64,000 nucleotides of DNA from Lysobacterales bacterium (GTDB lineage Bacteria > Pseudomonadota > Gammaproteobacteria > Xanthomonadales > SZUA-38): assembly GCA_028285525.1 (NCBI GenBank), contig JANQOZ010000099.1, positions 1 through 64,000 of the forward strand. The letters run 5' to 3'. The position numbers and the translations under genes are program-made. This document shows positions 42,591 to 54,466 of the stretch, one piece after another; the stretch's first letter is position 1; every line of letters begins with the position of its first letter. Under the pieces are notes generated by a model. The model did not search any database. It was not told the origin of the DNA and worked only from the letters and a program-made list of their open reading frames with translations.

Positions 42591-44464
42591 TGCGCCGCGA
42601 TCTCCTCGGTGCCGTAACCCAGGTGAGCATCGATGAGCTGACGGGCGATCGGTGCCGCCACGGTCGAGCCGCCGCCGCCGTGCTCCACCACCACCGCCAG
42701 GGCAATGCTGGGCTCGTCGGCCGGGGCAAAGGCGACGAACAGCGCGTGGTCGCGCAGATGGCGCGGGACCTCGTCCCCAACATACTCCTCGTCCTGGGCC
42801 AGGCCGAAAACCTGCGCGGTGCCGCTCTTTCCCGCCATAACAAACGGCGGCTTGTCCGCGGCGATGGCGCGCGCTGACCCGCGCTTGCCGTGCACTACGG
42901 CGATCATGCCGTCGATGACGGCCTCGAGATGGTCACTGCGTGTCGTGCTGATACGGGTGGCCGGCCGGGGGACGGGGTGGTCCGCGTCACCCGTTGCCGG
43001 TTCGTAACCCACGTGCCGAACCAGGTGGGGCTGCCCGCTCTCGCCGCGGGCGGCCAGCACCGCCGCCGCGTGGGCGAGCTGGAGTGGCGTGGTCACGTTG
43101 AAGCCCTGGCCAATTCCGGCAATCACCGTTTCGCCGGGGTACCATGGCTCGCCCATGGTCGCGCGCTTCCACGCCCGCGACGGCAGGATGCCCCGGGCTT
43201 CGCCGTTCAGATCGATGCCGGTGGGCTGCCCAAAGCCGAACTGTTCGAGATAGTCGTGGATGGCGTCGATGCCCATCTTCGACGCCAGGTCAAAGAAGAA
43301 GACGTTGACCGACTCCTCCAGCGCTTTGACGACATCGACCTCGCCGTGCCCGCCGCGCTTCCAGTCTCGGTACCGGCGCGGCTGCCCGGGTAGCTGGAAA
43401 TAGCCCCGGGACATCATGACCGTATCGAGCTCGATGATGCCGTTCTCAAGGCCGGCCAGCGCCATGTAGGGTTTGATGGTGGAGCCGGGTTCGTAGCCGC
43501 CGCGCAGCGCCCGGTTGAACAGGGGGCGCCGGCTGGAATTGATCAGCGCCTGGTAGTCGGCAACAGAAAGCCCGGCGACAAAAGCATTGGGGTCGTAACC
43601 CGGCTGGCTGACCATCGCGAGCACCTCGCCGCTGCCGGGCTCTATCGCGACAATGGCGCCGGTGTAGTCGCCTAGCGACGCCATCGCGAGCTGCTGGAGC
43701 GCCGAGTCGATGGTCAGATACAGGTTGTGGCCAGGCTGCGCGGGCGTCTTGTCGAGCGAACGCAGGATGCGGCCCTGCACGTTGGTCTCAACCTTCTCGC
43801 GACCCACCTCGCCGTGGAGCATGTTTTCGTAGGCCTGCTCAAGGCCGATCTTGCCGATGTGGGAAGTGGCGGCATAGCGGCCGCTGTCCACCGATCGAAG
43901 ATCGTCAGCATCGAGCTGACCCACATAGCCCACCACGTGCGCCAGATTCTCGCCGAGTGGATAGACGCGGGTCTGATACGGAACGATGTCAACGCCGGGA
44001 AAGTGGTGCCGATCGACGGCAAAACGAGCCACCTGGTCTTCGTCCAGCCGCAGCTTGAGCGGCACGGCCTGGAAGGAGCGGCGCGCCTTGCGCAGCTTGT
44101 GAAAGCGCTGGATATCCGCCTCTGAGATCTCCAGCAGCTCGCCCAGTTCGACCAGCGTTTCGCCTAAATCGGGCACCTGCTCGGGAATCAGCTCGAGCCG
44201 ATAGGCCGGCCGGTTGTCGGCGAGGATCACGCCGTGACGGTCCATGATCAGGCCGCGGTTGGGCGCCAGCGCGCGGTATTTGACCCGGTTGTTCTCCGCC
44301 CGGGTCGTGAACTCGTCGTGGCTCAGCACCTGGAGATAGAAGTAGCGCCCGCTCAGCACCGCAAAAACGGCGCAAACCAGGAAAAAGCCGACCTGCGCCC
44401 GGGCGCGGAAGATAGCGGCTTCCCGAACCGCGTCTCGTATGGGTTTGCGCGCCGGCGGCTTCAT
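42587..44464 (-). CDS. mrdA: Penicillin-binding protein 2 (elongation transpeptidase)
   Basis: A 625-residue class B PBP with one N-terminal membrane segment (about 25-45), a pedestal domain and a transpeptidase domain. Active-site motifs are STIK in EPGSTIKPYMAL, the SxN-type SVN in EESVNVFFFDLA and KSGTAQV. It cross-links side-wall peptidoglycan in complex with RodA. It overlaps mreD and rodA by 4 bases each. Confidence 0.96.
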   Translation of the reverse strand: MKPPARKPIRDAVREAAIFRARAQVGFFLVCAVFAVLSGRYFYLQVLSHDEFTTRAENNRVKYRALAPNRGLIMDRHGVILADNRPAYRLELIPEQVPDLGETLVELGELLEISEADIQRFHKLRKARRSFQAVPLKLRLDEDQVARFAVDRHHFPGVDIVPYQTRVYPLGENLAHVVGYVGQLDADDLRSVDSGRYAATSHIGKIGLEQAYENMLHGEVGREKVETNVQGRILRSLDKTPAQPGHNLYLTIDSALQQLAMASLGDYTGAIVAIEPGSGEVLAMVSQPGYDPNAFVAGLSVADYQALINSSRRPLFNRALRGGYEPGSTIKPYMALAGLENGIIELDTVMMSRGYFQLPGQPRRYRDWKRGGHGEVDVVKALEESVNVFFFDLASKMGIDAIHDYLEQFGFGQPTGIDLNGEARGILPSRAWKRATMGEPWYPGETVIAGIGQGFNVTTPLQLAHAAAVLAARGESGQPHLVRHVGYEPATGDADHPVPRPATRISTTRSDHLEAVIDGMIAVVHGKRGSARAIAADKPPFVMAGKSGTAQVFGLAQDEEYVGDEVPRHLRDHALFVAFAPADEPSIALAVVVEHGGGGSTVAAPIARQLIDAHLGYGTEEIAAQ

Positions 44465-44946
44465 CGCGGCCGGTAGCGCTGGCGGAGTCGATCCAGCAGC
44501 AGGAACATCCAGGGCCAGACCAGGACGGCCACGGGCGGCGCCAGCAGGATTTCTGAACCGCTGACCCCCGAGCCGGAGAGGCTTTGGATCCAGGCGTAGA
44601 TGACCCGGTCATTGAGCAGGATGGCACCGACCGCCAGCGCCTGCTGCCAGAGCGGAAAGAACCGCATCCGCAGCCTGAACTGCTGAACGATGTAGACGAT
44701 CACCACGAGGCTCAGCGCGTGCAACCCGGCCATGGTGCCGGTCAGCAGATCGAGCAGCAGGCCGATCGCAAAGGCGCGCCCCAGGTTGAGGACGCTGGGG
44801 TTTTCGATGGCCCAGTAGATGACCGTCAGCCCCACCCAGTAGGGCCGAAACCAGGTCAAGCCGTCGGGCAGCGGCATCACGGTCAGCGCCATCGCCGCCA
44901 CAAAGCTCAGCACCACCAGCATCGTGGAATCGCGCCGGCGGCTCAT
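44461..44946 (-). CDS. mreD: Rod-shape-determining protein MreD
   Basis: A 161-residue membrane protein with about five hydrophobic segments, including PYWVGLTVIYWAIENPS and the IGLLLDLLTGTMAGLHAL stretch typical of MreD. It is coupled to mreC and mrdA by 4-base overlaps. It belongs to the elongasome that links MreB to cell-wall synthases. Confidence 0.93.
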   Translation of the reverse strand: MSRRRDSTMLVVLSFVAAMALTVMPLPDGLTWFRPYWVGLTVIYWAIENPSVLNLGRAFAIGLLLDLLTGTMAGLHALSLVVIVYIVQQFRLRMRFFPLWQQALAVGAILLNDRVIYAWIQSLSGSGVSGSEILLAPPVAVLVWPWMFLLLDRLRQRYRPR

Positions 44947-45839
44947 GGCGTGAGCGCCCCGTCGGCAATCTGTTCAGGCTCTTCGTCTTCCGGCGGCTCG
45001 GTGCCGGGCCACACCAGCAGCACCTGTCGAGCCCGATCGAGCTCAGCCAGCGGCGTGATGCTCACGGTCCGAAAAGGCGCGCCCGGCTGATTTTCGATGC
45101 TGGTGACCGTACCGACCGGAAAGCCGGTCGGAAACCGGTTGCCCAGGCCTGACGTGACCACCAGGTCTCCTGGCTCGATGTCGGCGCTGGCCGCCACGTC
45201 CCGCAGCTCCAGCCGGTCGATCTGCCCGGTGCCGTACGCGATCGTGCGCATGCCGGTGCGGTTGATGCTCACGGGAATCGCGTGGTTGGGGTCCGAGATC
45301 AGTACCGCGTTGGCGCTGATGGCGCTGGTGAGTTCGATCTGGCCCATGATGCCGCGGGCGTCAGCCACCGGCTGGCCGGCAAACACGCCGTCGTTGCTGC
45401 CGCGATCCACCACCATGCGGTGGGTGAAGGGGTCCAGGTCCACGTCCAGCAGTTCGGCTACCAGCACCCGGTCGCCCAGGCGGGGTGAGGAACCCAGAAG
45501 CTGACGGAGCCGCTGGTTTTCGGCCTCCAGCGCCGCGACGCGATTGATGCGCGACTGGCTCACCAGCCAGCGCTCCTCCAACTCACGCACTCGGCGATCA
45601 CGCTCGCTGCGATCGGCAAGCTGGGCGCTCAGCCACCGGCCGCTGGCGCCAGGCCACTGGACGAGCTTCAGCAGCGGGTAGGTGAGGGCGGTGAGGTGAC
45701 CACGGACTTCGCGCAGGTAACGGCTGTGGTGGTCGGTCACCATCAGGGCGACGGCGAGCGCAGCGTAAAGCGCAAGGCGCAGCGCGCCCGACGGGGAACC
45801 GCCGCTCGTGGTGTCGCTGTTGTGGCCGCTTTCAACCAA
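44943..45839 (-). CDS. mreC: Rod-shape-determining protein MreC
   Basis: A 298-residue bitopic protein with an N-terminal membrane segment, a coiled coil (about 70-105, ELEERWLVSQ to LRQLLGSS) and the beta-barrel periplasmic domain with VDRGSNDGVFAGQPV, SDPNHAIPV and GDLVVTSGLGNRFPTGFPVG. It activates the PBP2-RodA pair. It follows mreB by 136 bases. Confidence 0.95.
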   Translation of the reverse strand: MVESGHNSDTTSGGSPSGALRLALYAALAVALMVTDHHSRYLREVRGHLTALTYPLLKLVQWPGASGRWLSAQLADRSERDRRVRELEERWLVSQSRINRVAALEAENQRLRQLLGSSPRLGDRVLVAELLDVDLDPFTHRMVVDRGSNDGVFAGQPVADARGIMGQIELTSAISANAVLISDPNHAIPVSINRTGMRTIAYGTGQIDRLELRDVAASADIEPGDLVVTSGLGNRFPTGFPVGTVTSIENQPGAPFRTVSITPLAELDRARQVLLVWPGTEPPEDEEPEQIADGALTP

Positions 45840-45975
45840 TAGTGACCTCGGTCGTTCCCTTCTATGATCGGCTGCTTTGAGGGTTACTGCAGCCGTTCAT
45901 CGGTCGGCTGAAACTGTCAGCTAGTCAGGAGGTTACAGCTTACCACGAGGACAGGAAGGCGAACCGTGACGAACG

Positions 45976-47079
<1,104 letters not shown>

Positions 47080-47185
47080 CTAGCAAGCGCCGCGCGCGGC
47101 AAGCAAGGTGTCAAAGACCAGCATTGAAGCATATTTTAGCGCCAAAAAACGGGCCTTTTTCGGGCAATCGTCACACCTCGAAGTC

Positions 47186-47213
47186 TTTACAGCACCTCGA
47201 ATCCTGCTACATT
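47186..47213 (+). promoter_or_regulatory. Candidate gatCAB promoter
   Basis: TTTACA (47186-47191) and TACATT (47208-47213) are separated by 16 bases and lie 25 bases before the gatC start. The GGGGA ribosome site follows at about 47228. The other part of the 212-base divergent spacer should hold the mreB promoter, which I could not pinpoint. Confidence 0.5.
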
Positions 47214-47237
47214 CGAACGCTTTTGCCGGGGACTCAC

Positions 47238-47552
47238 GTGGCCACCGACTCAAAGGCTAAGCAGGCCTCCATCGATCTGGAAACGGTGCGCAAGACCGCA
47301 AGGCTTGCTCGGCTCGCCGTCGACGAGGAGCACCTCGCCTCTTACCAGGCGCATTTTGAGCGATTACTGGCTTTGGTCGCGGACGTGACCGAGGCGCCGA
47401 TCGATGACGTGGAGCCAATGGCCCACCCGATGGACATGGCGCAGCGACTGCGCCCCGACGCGGTGACGGAAGACGATCAGCGCGAGCGGCTCCAGGCCTC
47501 CGCGCCCAACGCCGAAGACGGCTTTTTCCTGGTTCCCCGAGTTATCGAGTGA
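47238..47552 (+). CDS. gatC: Asp-tRNA(Asn)/Glu-tRNA(Gln) amidotransferase subunit C
   Basis: A 104-residue GatC that stabilises the GatA-GatB complex. The GTG start at 47238 has GGGGA about 6 bases upstream; a longer frame reaches 47055 but runs through promoter sequence. The core TVRKTARLARLAVDEEHLASY and the tail PRVIE are typical. It overlaps gatA (TGATG). Confidence 0.93.
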   Translation: MATDSKAKQASIDLETVRKTARLARLAVDEEHLASYQAHFERLLALVADVTEAPIDDVEPMAHPMDMAQRLRPDAVTEDDQRERLQASAPNAEDGFFLVPRVIE

Positions 47553-49003
47553 TGCTTCGCGAGTCGGTCACGCGCCTGAGAGAGGGCCTGCGCAATAAGG
47601 AATATTCAGCCCGGGAGCTGGTTGAGGCCTCGCTCGCCCGTATCGACGAGCAGAATGGCAAGCTCAATGCGCTCATCACGGTGACGCCGGAGAGTGCCCT
47701 GGTGGCGGCCGACGCCGCCGACCGAGCGCTGGCGGCCGGCGATGCGCCCGACCTCTGCGGCATCCCGCTGGTTCATAAAGATAACTTTTGCACCGACGGC
47801 GTTTTGACCACCTGCGGCTCCCGGATGCTGGCAAACTTTGTGCCCGCCTACGACGCCACCGTGACCCGCAACGCCGCGAGCCACGGCGCGATTACGGTCG
47901 GTAAGGCCAACATGGATGAGTTCGCCATGGGCTCATCCTCGGAGCACGGGCACTTTGGTGTCGTAAGAAACCCCTGGGACCACGAGCGCGTTCCGGGCGG
48001 CTCCTCCGGTGGCTCCGCGGCCGCGGTGGCCGCCGCCATGGTGCCGCTGGCAACGGCCAGCGATACCGGCGGTTCGATCCGGCAACCGGCCGCGTTCTGC
48101 GGGATCACCGGCATGAAGCCAAGCTACGGTCGGATCTCGCGCTACGGGCTGGTGGCCTACGCATCCAGCCTGGACCAGGCTGGGGTCATGGGCGTCAGCG
48201 CCGAAGACTGCGCCTACTTGCTGAAGGCGATCAGCGGCTTTGACCCGCTGGATTCAACCAGCGTCCAGCGACCGGTGGAAGACTATCCGGCGGAGCTCGA
48301 GGGCGCGCTCAAGGGGCTGAAGATCGGCCTGCCCAAACCCTACTGGGAGGGGCTGGAGTCAGCCGTGGCCGACGCGGTGCAGGCCCAGGCTGACGAGCTG
48401 GTGAAGCTTGGCGCAGAGCTGGTTGAGGTCGAGATGCCCAACGCCAGCCTGGCCGTGTCCACTTATTATTTGATCGCCCAAGCAGAGTGCTCTTCTAACC
48501 TGTCGCGCTATGACGGCGTCCGGTTCGGCCATCGCTGCGAAGACCCGAAAGACCTGCAGGACCTCTATCGACGTTCCCGCGGCGAGGGGTTTTGTGAGGA
48601 AACGCAGCGCCGCATTCTGGTAGGGACTTTCGCGCTCTCGTCTGGTTATATCGACGCCTACTACGGTAAAGCCATGCGGGCCCGCCGGCTGATCAGCGAC
48701 GACTTCACCGCGGCTTTTGAACACTGCGACCTGATGCTGTCACCCACCGCGCCGAGCGCGGCATTCAAGATCGGGGAAAAAGAAACCGACCCCATCGCCA
48801 TGTATCTCGCGGACGTGAACACGGTCGCCGTGAACCTGGCGGGCCTGCCGGCGCTGTCGACGCCCGGCCCGCAGGTGGACGGTCTGCCGGTCGGCGGGCA
48901 GCTCATTGGCCCCTACTTCAGCGAATCGCGTCTGCTAATGGTCGCCCATCAGCTGCAGCAGGCCACCGACTGGCACCTTCAGGTGCCCGAGGCGGCGGCA
49001 TGA
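47552..49003 (+). CDS. gatA: Asp-tRNA(Asn)/Glu-tRNA(Gln) amidotransferase subunit A
   Basis: A 483-residue amidase-signature protein that releases ammonia from glutamine. The Ser-cisSer-Lys triad is seen in VHKDNF (Lys), [15 protein letters not shown] and [15 protein letters not shown]. The start is ATG 47552, overlapping the gatC stop; the adjacent GTG 47549 would add one residue. It is coupled to gatB by a 4-base overlap. Confidence 0.96.
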   Translation: MLRESVTRLREGLRNKEYSARELVEASLARIDEQNGKLNALITVTPESALVAADAADRALAAGDAPDLCGIPLVHKDNFCTDGVLTTCGSRMLANFVPAYDATVTRNAASHGAITVGKANMDEFAMGSSSEHGHFGVVRNPWDHERVPGGSSGGSAAAVAAAMVPLATASDTGGSIRQPAAFCGITGMKPSYGRISRYGLVAYASSLDQAGVMGVSAEDCAYLLKAISGFDPLDSTSVQRPVEDYPAELEGALKGLKIGLPKPYWEGLESAVADAVQAQADELVKLGAELVEVEMPNASLAVSTYYLIAQAECSSNLSRYDGVRFGHRCEDPKDLQDLYRRSRGEGFCEETQRRILVGTFALSSGYIDAYYGKAMRARRLISDDFTAAFEHCDLMLSPTAPSAAFKIGEKETDPIAMYLADVNTVAVNLAGLPALSTPGPQVDGLPVGGQLIGPYFSESRLLMVAHQLQQATDWHLQVPEAAA

Positions 49004-50445
49004 GCATCGATCAGTGGGAGGCGGTGATCGGGCTGGAGATTCACGTCCAGCTTAAGACGGAGAGCAAAATCTTCTCCGGCTCCAGCACGGCCTACGGGGC
49101 GGACCCCAACCGGCAGGCCAGCGCCCTCGACCTGGGAATGCCGGGAACGCTGCCCGTGCTCAACGGCGAGGCGGTGCGGATGGCGGTCGCTTTCGGGCTT
49201 GCGATCGGCGCGCAGATTGCGCCGAGCTGCGTGTTCGCGCGCAAGAACTATTTCTACCCCGATCTGCCCAAGGGGTATCAGATCAGCCAGTATGAAGACC
49301 CGATTGTCGCAGGCGGTTCGCTGGACATCGTTACCGACAGCGGCGCGCGTTCGATCCGAGTCACGCGAGCGCATCTGGAGGAGGACGCGGGTAAGTCGAT
49401 TCACGACCTTTTTCGGGGGCACAGCGCCATCGACTTAAATCGTGCGGGAACGCCGCTGCTCGAAGTGGTTTCAGAGCCCGACATGCATACGCCGGCTGAA
49501 GCGGTGGCGTACATGAAGGCCATGCACACGCTGGTTCGTAGCCTCGACATCTGTGACGGCAACCTGCAGGAAGGTTCGTTCCGCTGCGACGCCAACGTGT
49601 CGGTCCGGCCGAAAGGCAGCAGCAAGCTTGGTACCCGCGCGGAGATCAAGAACATGAACTCGTTCCGCTTTGTTGAGCGGGCGATCGACCATGAAATCCA
49701 CCGGCAGGTTCATCGGCTGGAGTCGGGCCAGGAGGTGGTGCAGGAAACGCGCCTCTACGACTCCGACAAAAACGAAACGCGCTCTATGCGCAGCAAGGAA
49801 GAGGCGGAGGACTACCGATACTTTCCCGACCCCGACCTGCTGCCCGTGACCGTGGATGAGGTGCTCATCGACGAGATCCGGGTACAGATGCCGGAGCTGC
49901 CGCAGGCGCGACGCGCGCGCTACGAAAATGAACTCAAGCTCGGCGCTGAGGAAGCGCTGCAGCTCACGGACGACCCGGAGCTGGTGGCCTACTTTGAGGC
50001 AACGCTCGAAGCCGGCGGGAAGCTGCCGCCGAAGCGTGTAGCGAACTGGATTCTGGGCGAGCTCCAGGGAGCGCTGAATCGAGCAGATCTCGCCATGGAA
50101 GCTTCGCCGGTGTCACCGACTCAGCTCGCAGACCTGCTGGGCCGCGTCGAAGACGGGACGCTGTCGGGCAAACTCGGCAAGCAGGTTTTCGAAGCGCTGT
50201 TCGCCGGCGAAGGCGAGGTCGATGCGATCATCGAGGCTCGCGGCCTGCGGCAGATCAGCGACAGCAGTGCCATTGAGGCCGTGATCGATGAGGTGATCGC
50301 ATCTTCGCCGGATCAGGTGGCCCAGTACCGCGGCGGCGAGGCCAAGGTGTTCAACTATTTTGTCGGCCAGGTCATGAAGGCGACCCGAGGCCAGGCCAAC
50401 CCGGGTCAGGTGCAGAAGACCCTGAAAGAAAAGCTGGACGGCTGA
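49000..50445 (+). CDS. gatB: Asp-tRNA(Asn)/Glu-tRNA(Gln) amidotransferase subunit B
   Basis: A 481-residue GatB that activates the misacylated t[50 protein letters not shown] sequence ([12 protein letters not shown]) and the C-terminal YqeY-like domain ending [11 protein letters not shown] are present. GatCAB indicates that this organism forms Asn-tRNA and/or Gln-tRNA by the indirect route. Confidence 0.97.
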   Translation: MSIDQWEAVIGLEIHVQLKTESKIFSGSSTAYGADPNRQASALDLGMPGTLPVLNGEAVRMAVAFGLAIGAQIAPSCVFARKNYFYPDLPKGYQISQYEDPIVAGGSLDIVTDSGARSIRVTRAHLEEDAGKSIHDLFRGHSAIDLNRAGTPLLEVVSEPDMHTPAEAVAYMKAMHTLVRSLDICDGNLQEGSFRCDANVSVRPKGSSKLGTRAEIKNMNSFRFVERAIDHEIHRQVHRLESGQEVVQETRLYDSDKNETRSMRSKEEAEDYRYFPDPDLLPVTVDEVLIDEIRVQMPELPQARRARYENELKLGAEEALQLTDDPELVAYFEATLEAGGKLPPKRVANWILGELQGALNRADLAMEASPVSPTQLADLLGRVEDGTLSGKLGKQVFEALFAGEGEVDAIIEARGLRQISDSSAIEAVIDEVIASSPDQVAQYRGGEAKVFNYFVGQVMKATRGQANPGQVQKTLKEKLDG

Positions 50446-50520
50446 CGGTGCTGATCACCGTGGCGCGATCCGAGCTTTAACCCACAACGCTTAATCCGTT
50501 TATTACAGGAAATCCATCTT

Positions 50521-51456
50521 ATGGCAGCACTTATCTGCGGCTCTCTCGCCTACGACTCCATCATGGTGTTTGAGGATCAGTTCAAAAATCACATCCTGCC
50601 AGAGAAGGTGCACATGATCAGCGTGTCGTTTCTGGTGCCGCAGATGCGCCGCGACTTTGGCGGCTGCGCCGGCAACATTGCGTATAACCTCAAGCTGTTG
50701 GGCGGTGAGCCGATCCCGATGGCGGCTGTCGGCCAGGATTTCGGCGCCTATCGCGATCATCTGGACGCGATGGGCATCAGCCGGCTGCACGTGATGCAGG
50801 TGGACGAGTTTTTCACCGCCCAGGCGTTCATCACGACCGACCTTGACGATAACCAGATTACGGCGTTCCACCCGGGCGCCATGGCGGTGTCACACCGCAA
50901 CCGTGTGACTGACGCCGACGGCATCAAGATCGGCATCGTGGCGCCGGACGGTCGGGACGCCATGATTCAGCACGCCACCGACTTTGCCGAAGCGGGCATC
51001 CCCTTCTTTTTTGATCCCGGTCAGGCCATGCCGCTGTTCGATGGAGACGATCTGCAAAACTTCGTGCGTCAGGCGAGCTGGGTGACCGTGAACGACTACG
51101 AAGCGGAGCTCGTTAAAGAGCGCACCGGCTGGAGCGATGCGGAGATCGCTGAGCAGGTCGAGGCCTATATCGTGACGAAGGGTGCTGAGGGTTCCGACAT
51201 CCACGTCGACGGCAAGACCCTTCATATCCCGGCGGCGAAGCCGTCCAACATCGCCAACCCGACCGGCTGCGGCGACGCCTACCGCGCGGGCCTGCTTTAT
51301 GGGCTGGAGCGAGGACTCGACTGGGAGAGCACGGGCCGAATTGCTTCGCTGATGGGCGCCATCAAGATCGAGAACGAAAGCCCGCAGGGCCACCACTTCA
51401 TCATGGACGACTTTCGTCAGCGCTATCAGGAGGCGTTTGGCGTAGCAATGCCATAA
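50521..51456 (+). CDS. PfkB-family carbohydrate/adenosine kinase
   Basis: A 311-residue ribokinase-family sugar or nucleoside kinase. The N-terminal ICGSLAYDSIM, the FGGCAGNIAYNLKLLGG substrate motif and the C-terminal NPTGCGDAYRAGLLYGLE anion-hole/catalytic motif (Asp of GCGD) are complete. The sequence is closest in style to proteins annotated as adenosine kinases, but the substrate is not certain. It stands 75 bases after gatB and is followed by a terminator-like hairpin. Confidence 0.85.
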   Translation: MAALICGSLAYDSIMVFEDQFKNHILPEKVHMISVSFLVPQMRRDFGGCAGNIAYNLKLLGGEPIPMAAVGQDFGAYRDHLDAMGISRLHVMQVDEFFTAQAFITTDLDDNQITAFHPGAMAVSHRNRVTDADGIKIGIVAPDGRDAMIQHATDFAEAGIPFFFDPGQAMPLFDGDDLQNFVRQASWVTVNDYEAELVKERTGWSDAEIAEQVEAYIVTKGAEGSDIHVDGKTLHIPAAKPSNIANPTGCGDAYRAGLLYGLERGLDWESTGRIASLMGAIKIENESPQGHHFIMDDFRQRYQEAFGVAMP

Positions 51457-51467
51457 AGGCTTGTGTG

Positions 51468-51491
51468 CGGCCGCCTTGCCTCGGCCGTTTT
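51468..51491 (+). terminator. Possible intrinsic terminator after the PfkB kinase gene
   Basis: CGGCCG (51468-51473) pairs with CGGCCG (51482-51487) around an 8-base loop and is followed by TTTT. It lies 12 bases after the kinase stop. The stem is short and the T-run is only four bases, so efficiency may be moderate. Confidence 0.5.
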
Positions 51492-51523
51492 GCGAACCAC
51501 CGTGCCTTGGCTATGCTTAATGG

Positions 51524-54466
51524 ATGGCCATATTTGATGGACCCGCTCGCGCCGCGCGCCTGCTGCTGACGGCAGCAGGCTTTGGGTTATGCAGCGGGGC
51601 GATGGCCCAGGCAGATCTGATTGTCTCCAGCGGAGAGCCGATCGTCGACCCGATGTTGGTGGCGCCCGGCGAGACCGTCCAGCTTTCGCCATGGACGGTC
51701 GCTAACGTCGGTCTGCTGCCGTCGGGCGGATTTTCCAACGGCTTTTACCTGTCCACGAACGCCACTATCTCCGCCAACGATGTGTTCCTGGACACCAACT
51801 CAAACCTCTCGCTGCCCTCGGGCGGCAGTTTTGACTGGGGCGGCCCCACGCTAACCATTCCTGCCGACACGCCGGCGGGTGATTACTTTATCGGCATCCT
51901 GGTCGACCGCGCTGGCCAGGTACCGGAGCTGAATGAGTCGAATAATTTTGTCAGTACGCCGCTGACCGTTGGGGCGGTTGTCGATCCCGATTTGACCCTG
52001 TCGGCGCAGCCTCCTGGCATCAGCGTCAGCGATATTGGCCCGGGCGAAAGGCTGACGTTCAGTCAGCTCAGCGTGATCAACAGCGGCGGCGCAACCGGCG
52101 TCAGCAGTTCGCTGGGTTATTATCTGTCGACAGACTCGATCATCAGCGATCAGGATCAGTTCCTGGGGCGACGTTCGGTGATCCCGCTCGACCAGGGGCA
52201 ATCCACGACCGTTTTTGCAGCGGACGTCACGCTTCCCGCGGGCGTCCAGCCCGGCAATTACTGGCTCGGCGTGCTCGTCGACAATCTGGATGCGCTGACC
52301 GAGTCCAACGAGCTGAACAACCAGCTGGTGTTCGAGGTGACGGTCACGGGCAGCAGCGGCCTTACGACCCTCGTCGCCAACACGAGCGCGTGCGAGAGCG
52401 GCGGGGCCCTGGCGCTGAGCCATTATCAACCGGTCGGCAGCAGTTTTGACGTGGCCAGCGCGACGCGCTTCACGGTGGCCTCGGGTGAGGTATGGCGACC
52501 GGAACGGGTCACCGCTTTCGGGAGCCAGAACTTCGCCGACAGCACAACGGAGGGGCGTGTTCGATTCTATTCCAGCAAAACGGTTTCCTGCGGGCCACGG
52601 TGCCTGGAGTCGCTCCCCGACGCGCTGCTCTGCGACCTGCCGGTGGAGGTGCTGACCGATGACGTCCTGACCCTCGACCTTCCCCAGGGTCACAGCTGTG
52701 AGCTGGAGGACCTCGTCTGGATGTCGGTGCAGCAGGCGCGCTCTGACTGCACGCTCGGGCTCTGTGAAACGTGGCGCTGGGACCAGGCTGATCTCAGCGG
52801 CGTGTTTTCTGCGCCGTGGGTCATCCGGGATTTCGGCGGTACGTCCACCAGCAACAGCTGCGATTCGGAATGGGGGTCGCCGCAAAACTGTTTGACGGGT
52901 TCGCCCGATTCCAAGCGGGGGCTGTGTATGCGAATCGAGGGCACGATTCCCGTGGTGGCTAACCGTCCGCCTCAAGCGGTTTTTGGCCAGCGCCTGCACA
53001 GCGCACGGGTCGGTTCTGCCTTTTCGCTGGATATCTCGTCTTACTTTACGGATCCAGAAGACGACACTTTGACGTATACCCAAACCGGCTTGCCTCAGGG
53101 CCTGACCCTGAACACCACGACGGGCGTGATATCAGGGACCCCGCCGGCCGCGCTGGGCAACACTTTCTACACGCTGGAGCTGTCCGCGCAAGACCCCGGC
53201 GGGCTGTTTGACGAAGCATTTATTCACCTCCGCGTCCTGCCGGACTCGGCGCTGGAACTTGAGACGGCTGCCCCCGATACGCTGGTACGCTGCACCACAG
53301 CGCCGGTCGAGGGCTCGGGCAATCTTCTGCTGCCGCTCTCTTTCGATACCGCCGACCAGTGCCCTGATCCCGGCTCGCCGGCCTGCCGGGTACCCGGCCC
53401 GGAGGAGACGATCACCCTTGCAACGGTTTCAGTCAGCCTGGATCACCCAACGATCGGAGAGCTTGGCCTGGCGCTGGACTTCGCCGGAGGCGAGCTGGAC
53501 CTGCTGCAGCCCAGCGACTGCAGCGCTGCGGATGCGCGTGTCGTGTTCAGTGACCGTGCGCCCTGGCGCGCGGATCGACGCTGCAACGCAACTGGCGAAG
53601 CGGGTGTGTTGGGACCGCTGGCCCCAAGCCAACGGCTTGCCGCGCTGCGCAACCGGCCCGTCACCGGATCCGGGCCGTTTTCGCTTGCGGTCGAAAACGC
53701 CAGCAGCCAGGCCGCTCGAGTAAATCGGTGGTGCATGGCGGTGCAGGTGAATCGTGGCGGGCTGCCGGTCTATCCCCAGGCCGAACTGCCTGGCTCTGCA
53801 GACATCGTGTCCATGGTCACGGAAAACAACGCGGCGAGGAGCGGGACGATCGCGTACACCGGTGAGGTCGACTGGTACAGGGTTGAGCAAAACGTGAACT
53901 GCATTCGCAACATCAACGTCAGCCTGCAGCCCACTGGTACGGCCCCCGTGCCCCAGCTATTCCTTGAGATTGGTCTGGTAGGCCTTGATCCCGGTTTCCC
54001 CGACGGCAGCTGCGTTGAGGCTCAGGCGCTGCCGGAATATACCCGCAACAGCAAAGGGTTCTTCTTTGTTCGGGTGCAGTCGTGTCCCGAAGGCGGGGTC
54101 GGGCCTTATGAGCTGGCTTTTGAGAAAACCGGATTCCTGTGTGAGGTCGCTGGCGGGCTAGGTATCGGAACTGTGGCGGGGACCGTGCGAGAGGCCGACA
54201 GCGGTTTGCCGTTGGGCGGCGCTTATCTGGAGCTGGAGAGCGGCGAAGCCACCTTCTCTAGTCCGGCCGATGGCTCGTTCCGCCTGGGCGCTGCACCGAT
54301 TGCCAGCACGTCTTTGACGGTGTTCTCCCCAGCACACGCACCGCTGCAGCTCACCGGTATTACGGTGATCGAGGGTGACACGACGGATATCGGGCAGCTG
54401 GATTTGGACGCCGCGACTTTTCCGGCGCCTGTGGTCGACAGCGTGTTTGCAAGCGGGTTCGAGTGA
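51524..54466 (+). CDS. Secreted multidomain protein (CARDB, Ig-like, P-domain-like) with GFE C-terminal tail
   Basis: A 980-residue exported protein with a signal peptide ending near GAMAQ. By eye there are two CARDB-type beta domains (about 30-150 and 155-275, each with ELNESNN- or ESNELNN-like ends) and a cysteine-containing region of unknown type (about 290-480). A putative Ig/He_PIG domain (about 485-575, GLPQGLTLNTTTGVISGTP) and a proprotein-convertase-P-like domain (about 590-725) follow. Then come a pre-peptidase-like domain (745-860) and a carboxypeptidase-regulatory-like domain (880-965). It ends VFASGFE, a tail shared with the next gene. No catalytic motif is visible; an adhesive or binding role is likely. 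Confidence 0.75.
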   Translation: MAIFDGPARAARLLLTAAGFGLCSGAMAQADLIVSSGEPIVDPMLVAPGETVQLSPWTVANVGLLPSGGFSNGFYLSTNATISANDVFLDTNSNLSLPSGGSFDWGGPTLTIPADTPAGDYFIGILVDRAGQVPELNESNNFVSTPLTVGAVVDPDLTLSAQPPGISVSDIGPGERLTFSQLSVINSGGATGVSSSLGYYLSTDSIISDQDQFLGRRSVIPLDQGQSTTVFAADVTLPAGVQPGNYWLGVLVDNLDALTESNELNNQLVFEVTVTGSSGLTTLVANTSACESGGALALSHYQPVGSSFDVASATRFTVASGEVWRPERVTAFGSQNFADSTTEGRVRFYSSKTVSCGPRCLESLPDALLCDLPVEVLTDDVLTLDLPQGHSCELEDLVWMSVQQARSDCTLGLCETWRWDQADLSGVFSAPWVIRDFGGTSTSNSCDSEWGSPQNCLTGSPDSKRGLCMRIEGTIPVVANRPPQAVFGQRLHSARVGSAFSLDISSYFTDPEDDTLTYTQTGLPQGLTLNTTTGVISGTPPAALGNTFYTLELSAQDPGGLFDEAFIHLRVLPDSALELETAAPDTLVRCTTAPVEGSGNLLLPLSFDTADQCPDPGSPACRVPGPEETITLATVSVSLDHPTIGELGLALDFAGGELDLLQPSDCSAADARVVFSDRAPWRADRRCNATGEAGVLGPLAPSQRLAALRNRPVTGSGPFSLAVENASSQAARVNRWCMAVQVNRGGLPVYPQAELPGSADIVSMVTENNAARSGTIAYTGEVDWYRVEQNVNCIRNINVSLQPTGTAPVPQLFLEIGLVGLDPGFPDGSCVEAQALPEYTRNSKGFFFVRVQSCPEGGVGPYELAFEKTGFLCEVAGGLGIGTVAGTVREADSGLPLGGAYLELESGEATFSSPADGSFRLGAAPIASTSLTVFSPAHAPLQLTGITVIEGDTTDIGQLDLDAATFPAPVVDSVFASGFE

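Noticed and set aside
41485..42843. A 452-codon minus-strand frame overlapping rodA and the end of mrdA
   Set aside because: It is another phase of two strongly conserved genes; the translation is Arg/Pro/Ala-rich without domains.
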